Source: Amycolatopsis vancoresmycina (GTDB lineage Bacteria; Actinomycetota; Actinomycetes; Mycobacteriales; Pseudonocardiaceae). Taken from it: a stretch of DNA of 64,000 nt. The notes under the pieces were generated by a model that ran no database searches, was not told the origin of the DNA, and saw nothing but the letters and a program-made list of their open reading frames with translations. The DNA lies in assembly GCF_000716785.1 (NCBI RefSeq), contig NZ_JNYY01000013.1:186001-250000 (forward strand). The letters run 5' to 3'. Numbering within the stretch: position 1 is the stretch's first letter; every line of letters begins with the position of its first letter. The position numbers and the translations under genes are program-made. Positions 58,887 through 64,000 of the stretch are shown one piece after another.

Positions 58887-59696
58887 GTGAAGCGGTCGCT
58901 TGTCGTCTTCGTGGTGGCTGTTCTCGGGCTGGCCGGGTTTTCCCCGGTGGCGGGGGCGGTTGCGCCCAGCGGCTGCACGACGTCCATCCAGTGGGTGCAG
59001 CAGGGCAGCGACTACTTCAACGGGCTCGGCAGCGTGCAGTGCACGAGCGGACGGTACAAGGCGAAGGAGGTCTGCCTCAACAACCAGACCGGCGCCGGGT
59101 ACGTCATCTACGGCACGCAGGTCGTGAACGCGCCCGCGACGGCCACGGTGCTGTGCCGCACCGGGAACTCCGGGCTGTCCGTGGCCGCCGTGACCGATCC
59201 GCCGGACTCGGGGCTCACCGGGTGTGTCTCCTGGACCGAGTGGGTCACCCAGGGCAGCAACCTGTTCTACGGCCGCGGGCAGGCGCAGTGCGACACGGGG
59301 CGGTACCGCGTCAAGTCGTTGTGCAAGAACGAGCAGACCGGCGACTACTACATCCTGTACGGCACCCAGGCGGTGACCGCGCCGAGCGCCGTCTCGATCA
59401 CCTGCAACACGGGCAACACGGCCCAGATCGTGCAGGCGGTCGCGGATCCGGCGGCCACGGGCCTGGCCGGGTGCATGACGTGGAGCGCGTGGATCGTCCA
59501 GGGCAGCACCTTGTACTACGGCCGCGGCAGCGCTCAGTGCGACAGCGGCCGTTATCAGGCTCGCCTTGCGTGTCACAACGTTCAGACGGGCCAGGACTAC
59601 GTGGTCTACGCGCCGGTTGTCACGGCGCCGGCCACCTCGACCGGGACCTGCCTGTCGGGGAACAGCGCGACCGCGGTCACCACGCAGGCGGCCTGA
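58887..59696 (+). CDS. Secreted protein of three 83-residue Cys-patterned repeats
   Basis: 269 residues from GTG after a GGGGG box. Signal peptide to about residue 26 (ending VAGAVA). The mature protein is three tandem units. Cysteines are at 30, 52, 63, 90; 113, 135, 146, 173; and 196, 218, 229, 254, so the unit spacing is 83 and the intra-unit spacing 22-11-27 (25 in the last). Each unit contains W(V/I)xQGS, SGRY or TGRY, an xNxQTG turn and a YGTQ-like strand (YAPV in the last). Two disulfides per unit are likely. I do not recognise the family; the fold may be a small beta domain that binds a wall or carbohydrate ligand. Confidence 0.85.
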   Translation: MKRSLVVFVVAVLGLAGFSPVAGAVAPSGCTTSIQWVQQGSDYFNGLGSVQCTSGRYKAKEVCLNNQTGAGYVIYGTQVVNAPATATVLCRTGNSGLSVAAVTDPPDSGLTGCVSWTEWVTQGSNLFYGRGQAQCDTGRYRVKSLCKNEQTGDYYILYGTQAVTAPSAVSITCNTGNTAQIVQAVADPAATGLAGCMTWSAWIVQGSTLYYGRGSAQCDSGRYQARLACHNVQTGQDYVVYAPVVTAPATSTGTCLSGNSATAVTTQAA

Positions 59697-60261
59697 CTCG
59701 CGCCAAGCGCTACTGGTCCCGCACTTTGGCCCGCAACGCAGAGAGGGTGTCGTCGACCGGGACCGCCCGGCGCCGCCATCACCGGTCGCCCAGCTGGTGG
59801 ATGGTCAGCGAGCCGATGTCCCTGGCCTGCACCACGGTCCGTCGACCGTGCCGGTGACCGAGCTGGACGTCGACCCGGGGCCCGCCGGTTGCGGGCGCGT
59901 CTCGGCGGGCTCGGTCACCACCACCTCCACCGATCTCCGATGCCCGGGACGGGCCGTGCCGACGCCGACGTGGTGACAAGTCGCGTGGAACTCGAGCCCG
60001 TTGCGGTAGGCAACTGTCGGTGCGCATCGGCGGGTGGATCGCCGCCCGGCCCGAGCTGCTGGGTGGCCTTCGAAGCGTGATCGCGAGGTGAGCAGAGCCG
60101 TGGCGTCGTAGCCGCGTCTGCTCGATGTAGCCGAGCGCTCCTCGTAGAACTTCTCGCGAGAACCCGGCGCCTTTCCGGGCTACCTCACGAGCACAGGGGC
60201 GGGCGTTGGCCGGACCGGCCGATCAACAAAAGGCGGCGCCGTCCTCTCCGGTCAGCCTCGG

Positions 60262-60402
60262 TCAAACTGGACGTTCTTCGCGCAGTAATTTTTCGAGTTG
60301 ATCGCGATCGTCTGCCTTGGAGGTTGCGGGTTTCGGGTCGGGTTCTGACTTGCTGCGGTCCGGCTGATTCGGTTCCGGATGATCCATACTGCGCTTTCCC
60401 AT
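60262..60402 (-). CDS. Small hydrophilic protein
   Basis: 46 residues from ATG at 60402, with GGAGGG 6 bases upstream. The sequence is charged and proline-rich (PNQPDRSKSEPDPKPATSKADDRDQLEKLLREE) and ends in a short acidic/basic helix. It is probably disordered. The good ribosome binding site is the main support; no family recognised. Confidence 0.5.
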   Translation of the reverse strand: MGKRSMDHPEPNQPDRSKSEPDPKPATSKADDRDQLEKLLREERPV

Positions 60403-60649
60403 CAAACCCTCCACGATCGATTCCGGTTGACATCCTGCGCCTGCCCGGCACGATCCCACAATGCCACGTCTGCCTCAACTCGAACTCGATCGACGATGAC
60501 GCTATCCTCGCGAAACAACCCGGCCAACGCTCAAGCGGCTCTGTTTCTTTCAGCTGTTGCGGGTCACCCTCAGCTCCGGCCTGCGCGTCGGGGCCGCCAT
60601 CCTCGTTCGCCGGGCCCGCTCGACGCCTCCCGCGCCCTGCCCGACCGCG

Positions 60650-60753
60650 TCGGCCACATGGTCTCCGCCGGCCAGCTCGAGGTCCACATCGACCGCGCCT
60701 ACGGTCCCACTCTCCTCGCCGCCCTCCGCCACAGCAAGACCGGCCGCCGGTAG
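60650..60753 (+). pseudogene. Relic of a zinc-type alcohol dehydrogenase/quinone reductase C terminus
   Basis: The plus strand reads HMVSAGQLEVHIDRAYGPTLLAALRHSKTGRR before a stop. This resembles the C-terminal end of MDR-family reductases (VxAGxLxVxIDRxYPLxxAAxALRxxxTGRxxGKxV). The typical PL...A turn is altered and the final strand is missing. No upstream domains are found. Confidence 0.4.
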
Positions 60754-60858
60754 CGCTCGAGCAGCACCACCAGCGACAGAAAGTGCTCGTCCAGGCCGGT
60801 CTCGGGACTCGAATCCTCAGCGGGTGATCGCTGCGGCGGTGGTCCTAGCTCCGAGAGC

Positions 60859-61488
60859 GTGGTGTTTGATGTTGGCGTGGAGCAGAAGAAGTCCTCCGAG
60901 CGGCTGGTGTTCTTCACCGACGCCGTGGTCGCGATCGCCCTGACGTTGCTGGTCCTGCCGCTCACCGACCTGGTGCCCGAACTGGTCGCGGAGCACAAGC
61001 CGGCGGTCGAGGCGGTGACGCACAACTGGTCGAAGATCGTCAGCTTCGTGCTCAGCTTCGTCGTGATCGGCCGCTTCTGGGGCGTGCACCACCGGATCTT
61101 CGAGCACGTGCGGTCGTACAGCCCCGCGCTGGTCCGCGTCAACTTCTGCTGGCTGCTGACGATCGCGCTGCTGCCCTTCCCGACCGAGCTGATCGGCGCG
61201 TACCAGTCCGAGCGCTTCACCGTGCTGTTCTACCTGGGGACGTTGCTGGCCAGCAGCCTGTGCCACACGACGATGGTGACCATCATCCGCCGGAACCCGG
61301 ACATCCGCGGGGACGCCGAACCGGTGTCGGACGAGGTGTTCTGGAACCACGCGCTGAGCTCGGTCGTGTTCGCGCTCGCGGTCGTGGTGGGGTTCGTCAA
61401 GCCGCCGCTCGGCTACTACGTCCTGTTGCTGCTGCTGTTCCCGGCGAGGATCGCCTTCTGGCTGCGGGCGCGCCGCGCCGACCGGTAG
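60859..61488 (+). CDS. TMEM175-family (DUF1211) membrane protein, putative K+ channel
   Basis: About 209 residues; GTG starts at 60859, 60862 and 60877 are all possible. The family motif RLVFFTDAVVAIALTLLVLPL (R-xxx-F-x-DA) opens TM1, and about six helices follow, including SFVLSFVVIGRFWGVHHRIF. Bacterial TMEM175 proteins form tetrameric potassium channels without a classical selectivity filter. Stand-alone gene. Confidence 0.88.
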   Translation: MVFDVGVEQKKSSERLVFFTDAVVAIALTLLVLPLTDLVPELVAEHKPAVEAVTHNWSKIVSFVLSFVVIGRFWGVHHRIFEHVRSYSPALVRVNFCWLLTIALLPFPTELIGAYQSERFTVLFYLGTLLASSLCHTTMVTIIRRNPDIRGDAEPVSDEVFWNHALSSVVFALAVVVGFVKPPLGYYVLLLLLFPARIAFWLRARRADR

Positions 61489-61655
61489 CCCACGCCACTC
61501 GGCTCCACCAGCATCGGCAAGGCGATGCCGCGTAGCTGTCCGATGATGGCGATCGCGGCATCGCCGGGCTTCAGGCCGGGGTCGACGACACCGTCCGCGA
61601 TGCCGGCCTCGATGTCGTCGCGCAGGTCGGCGCGGAAGATCGCGTGACGATCCAC
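61482..61655 (-). pseudogene. Relic of a TetR-type regulator C terminus
   Basis: The minus-strand translation RHAIFRADLRDDIEAGIADGVV, then DPGLKPGDAAIAIIGQLRGIALPMLVEPSG, matches the style of TetR C-terminal domains. The HTH is missing and the frame runs into the antisense of the TMEM175 gene. It is a truncated remnant next to an alpha/beta hydrolase gene that it may once have regulated. Confidence 0.5.
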
Positions 61656-61956
61656 GGCTGTAGCCGGCTCGCGCCAGCGTCAGCGAACCGGAGTCCGGCA
61701 AAGAAACTTGCGTGCCAACCAACAAGTATGTGTAGAGTGGCGGCACAGCAGGCTCTGGCTCCGGGAAGGCTCCGCGCCGGGTCCGGCGCGGGACGGTGCA
61801 CGAACCGCCTTCGCCCGACCTCGTCACGGTGGATCTCGAGGGCGAGGGCCTCAGGGAGTTTTCGCCGGCTGATCCTGTCCAGCTCAGCCACGTGGCCGGT
61901 GCCTGCCGCTGCGTGGTGGCGATCGGTTGAACCACGACTATTCGAGAGGTGGCCTC

Positions 61957-62748
61957 GTGTTGCACACTCCGCTCGTTCTCGTCCACGGCAACCCCGAGTC
62001 GGCGGCGGTCTGGGGACCGCTCATCGGCGAGCTGGGCCGCGCCGACGCGATCGTCCTGTCCCCGCCCGGGTTCGGCGTCCCCGCGCCCCGCGGCTTCGCC
62101 TCGTCGACGACGGCCTATCGAGACTGGCTGGCGTCCCAGCTGGAGCTGTTCCGCGCCCCGGTCGACCTGGTGGGGCACGACTGGGGTGGAATCCACGTCG
62201 CGGCGCTGGTCATGAGCCGCCCGGATCTGGTGCGCAGCTGGGCTTCCGACGCGCTCGGCGTGTTCGCGCCCGACTACGACTGGCATCCGCGGGCGCAGGT
62301 GTGGCAGCAGGAGGGCGCGGGTGAAGAGTCGGTGCGGGAGTTGTGGGGCGGCGATCTGGCCCAGCGGCTCGCCGTGACGTCGGCTCTCGGGATGACCGGG
62401 CGCCTGGCGGAGCGGGTCGCGGCGGGCATGGACCCCGAGATGGGCCGCGCCGTCCTCAAGTTGCTGCGGTCGGCGCGGCAGCCGGCGATGGCCGAAGCGG
62501 GACGGCTGCTGCCGCGCGCCGCACAACGCCCGGGGCTCGCCCTCATCGCCGTCGACGACTTCGAGCGAGCGTCCGGGACGCTGGCCCAGCACGAGTGGGC
62601 CGCGCGGCAAGCAGGCGCGACGATGGCACACCTCGAGGGCGTGGGCCACTGGTGGCCCGAGGAGACGCCGGCGCCGGTTGCCGTGGCCCTGACGAACTTC
62701 TGGGCGGCGTTGCCGGATTCCGAACGAAGCCCGGTTTCCGCGTCCTGA
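61957..62748 (+). CDS. Alpha/beta hydrolase (epoxide hydrolase/dehalogenase-like)
   Basis: 263 residues. The GTG at 61957 follows GAGAGGTGG; a TTG at 61927 is less likely. LVLVHGNPESAAVWGPLI gives the oxyanion HG motif. GHDWGG is the nucleophile elbow with Asp, as in epoxide hydrolases and haloalkane dehalogenases rather than Ser esterases. GVGHWWPEE carries the catalytic His. Substrate unknown. Confidence 0.88.
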   Translation: MLHTPLVLVHGNPESAAVWGPLIGELGRADAIVLSPPGFGVPAPRGFASSTTAYRDWLASQLELFRAPVDLVGHDWGGIHVAALVMSRPDLVRSWASDALGVFAPDYDWHPRAQVWQQEGAGEESVRELWGGDLAQRLAVTSALGMTGRLAERVAAGMDPEMGRAVLKLLRSARQPAMAEAGRLLPRAAQRPGLALIAVDDFERASGTLAQHEWAARQAGATMAHLEGVGHWWPEETPAPVAVALTNFWAALPDSERSPVSAS

Positions 62749-62973
62749 CGCCTCGAGCGGGGACATCGGCGGCCGCTGCGGTGTCGGCGGAGCGGCCTAC
62801 GCGCGCTGCGCCGTCACCACGCGGGCCGCTTCGGCGATCGTGCGCAGGGCCCGACGGGCACCCTGCAGGAGACGATCGTCGAAGTCGGCTCGGAGCCCCG
62901 GACCTGGACGGTGCTGCGCGCCGCTTGGCGACGAACAACCGCTGCAGCGCTTCCGGTCGCGATCCCGGGCCGG

Positions 62974-63729
62974 CTACGGGACGACCACCCGGACCCCGGG
63001 CAGCGCGATGCGCACCTCGATGTCCGGAGCCAGGCGGGCGACGGCGTCGGTGTAGTGACGCGGATCCTGGTCGCCCTTGGTGATCAGGCGGTCGCCGAGG
63101 TAGCCGCTGTGGAACGCGTAGTGGTGGGGGATCGCGAGCGTCGGCCGCAGCACGGCGGTCAGCTCGGCCGCTTGCTCGGCGTTCATCACCACCTGGGCCA
63201 GGTTCGCCGGTCGGATGCAGAGGCCGTTGGTGGGCAGGATCGTCAGGTCGACCGGCCCGAGGCGATCGGGGATCCGGTCGAGTTCGGGCACCCGCAGCGA
63301 GTCGCCGCCGAAGAACAGGGTTCGGCCGCCTGCCTGGAGCACGAACGTCACCTCGTGGACGCCGTGCTGGCCGGGGGTGGCGGTGACCGTGAGGTCGCCG
63401 ACCCGGGTGGACTCCCACGTCTCGACGGTGTGCAGGGTGGTGAATCCCTTGGCCTTCGCGATGGCGGTCACGGTGCCCGGCCCGACGAGTGGGGTGTCCG
63501 GGTCGAGGCCGCCGGCGAGGAGGGCGTCGAGGTCGCAGTGGTCGTAGTGCTCGTGGCTGATCACGACCGCGTCGAGCCGGCCCAGTGCGGATACCGGCGC
63601 CGCGACCCGTTCGCCTTGGTGGTACGTGGCTTTCTCGGTGAACCACGGGTCGGTGAGGATCCGCAGGTCGCCGAGCTCGATCAGCTGGCACGCGTGGGCG
63701 ATCCGGGTGACCGCGAGGGAGGTGCTCAT
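62974..63729 (-). CDS. MBL-fold metal-dependent hydrolase (UlaG-like)
   Basis: 251 residues. The metallo-beta-lactamase motif is HEHYDHCD, preceded by ILTDPWF and followed by TPGQHG, LFFGGDSL and a C-terminal HHYAFHSG, in the order of UlaG/RNaseZ-like hydrolases. It binds two metal ions, probably Zn or Mn. It follows an alpha/beta hydrolase gene on the same strand (partial at the window end), so they may form an operon. Confidence 0.88.
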   Translation of the reverse strand: MSTSLAVTRIAHACQLIELGDLRILTDPWFTEKATYHQGERVAAPVSALGRLDAVVISHEHYDHCDLDALLAGGLDPDTPLVGPGTVTAIAKAKGFTTLHTVETWESTRVGDLTVTATPGQHGVHEVTFVLQAGGRTLFFGGDSLRVPELDRIPDRLGPVDLTILPTNGLCIRPANLAQVVMNAEQAAELTAVLRPTLAIPHHYAFHSGYLGDRLITKGDQDPRHYTDAVARLAPDIEVRIALPGVRVVVP

Positions 63730-63755
63730 GGCGTGGTGGTCCTCTCCGGGAATGG

Positions 63756-64000
63756 TCAGAGGTCGGTGATGGCGCCGAGGAGTTCTTCGGGCGTCTCGAC
63801 CTGCGGCAGGTGGCCGGACCGGGGCAGCACGGTGAACTTCGCCATCGGGATGGCCGCGGCGTAGGCCTTGCCGTACTCGGTGCTGACGATCCCGTCGCTC
63901 TCGCCCCAGATGACGTGGACGGGCAGGTCGATCGTGCGGAGCCGGTCCAGCAGGGTCGGATCGGACATGGCCGGTCCCGTGTACGAGATCAGCGCCTGGA
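63756..64000 (-). CDS. Alpha/beta hydrolase, C-terminal part (cut by window end)
   Basis: The frame is open to the window edge; the visible about 81 residues are the C-terminal part. DLPVHVIWGESDGIVSTEYGKAYAAAIP carries the acid residue region and FTVLPRSGHLPQVETPEELLGAI the catalytic His, typical of alpha/beta hydrolases. The nucleophile elbow lies outside the window. Upstream residues QALISYTGPA continue the fold, so the ATG at 63968 is internal. Confidence 0.8.
   Translation of the reverse strand, partial: QALISYTGPAMSDPTLLDRLRTIDLPVHVIWGESDGIVSTEYGKAYAAAIPMAKFTVLPRSGHLPQVETPEELLGAITDL

Larger units (their letters stand above)
59697..60858. other. Mostly gene-free stretch with relics
   Basis: About 1.16 kb containing only one plausible small gene (60262-60402) and a dehydrogenase relic (60650-60753). 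On the minus strand at about 59705-59960 a reading frame (RTVVQARDIGSLTIHQLGDR, stop, WRRRAVPVDDTLSALRAKVRDQ) is interrupted by a TGA, which suggests another decayed gene. The rest shows no coding signal. Confidence 0.4.

Noticed and set aside
60805..60832. tRNA-like T-arm (GGACTCGAATCC)
   Set aside because: No acceptor, D or anticodon stems can be built around it.

Overview
The window is from a very high-GC actinobacterium. GTG starts are frequent, 4-base ATGA/GTGA gene overlaps are common, and most CDSs have purine-rich ribosome binding sites. The gene families (PknG-like kinase, ANTAR protein, DUF574 methyltransferase, F420-type oxidoreductase, DUF2236 oxygenase, Rv2629-like protein) point to a Pseudonocardiaceae-type genome, perhaps Amycolatopsis-like. 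The genus is inference.

Layout. 0-6.3 kb: end of an unknown gene, a secreted protein, a TPP enzyme coupled to a cyclase-family hydrolase, and a YtrA-type GntR/ABC transporter operon. 6.4-14.3 kb: a tight six-gene operon encoding a trypsin-like protease, a PknG-like Ser/Thr kinase, a vWA/zinc-ribbon protein, a four-helix membrane protein, a solute-binding lipoprotein and a Trypco1-type small protein. It looks like a PknG-GlnX-GlnH-style envelope sensing module combined with the trypsin/vWA/Trypco parts known from actinobacterial conflict systems. This is the strongest candidate for an under-described system here. 14.3-30.8 kb: ordinary chromosomal genes, including a methyltransferase, a sugar isomerase/oxidoreductase pair, a DeoR/MFS pair, a CDF/ArsR metal pair, an Hsp20/RheA-like pair with two recognisable operators, a mandelate/benzoylformate cluster and a membrane-anchored CBM2 protein.

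31.0-39.3 kb: an accessory island beginning at a tRNA-Leu(GAG). A serine-recombinase C-terminal remnant overlaps the 3' end of that tRNA. The island holds a small Cys protein/wHTH pair, a block of GTGACGG repeats, a SLATT two-TM effector with a CD-NTase (CBASS-like), a 1,217-residue nuclease-NACHT STAND protein of clearly lower GC, a ParB-like protein, three dispersed 36-42 bp repeats, and recombinase and IS110-type remnants at the right end. It reads as a defence island.

39.3-64 kb: a frameshifted membrane protein, a two-component system, a DUF1800/DUF1501 pair, two envelope proteins, a glycosyltransferase/epimerase group, an MpaB-like oxygenase, an Rv2629-like protein, a catalase, a secreted trypsin, a Cys-patterned triple-repeat secreted protein, several gene remnants (58.5-61.7 kb), a TMEM175-like channel, two alpha/beta hydrolases (the second cut by the window end) and an MBL-fold hydrolase.
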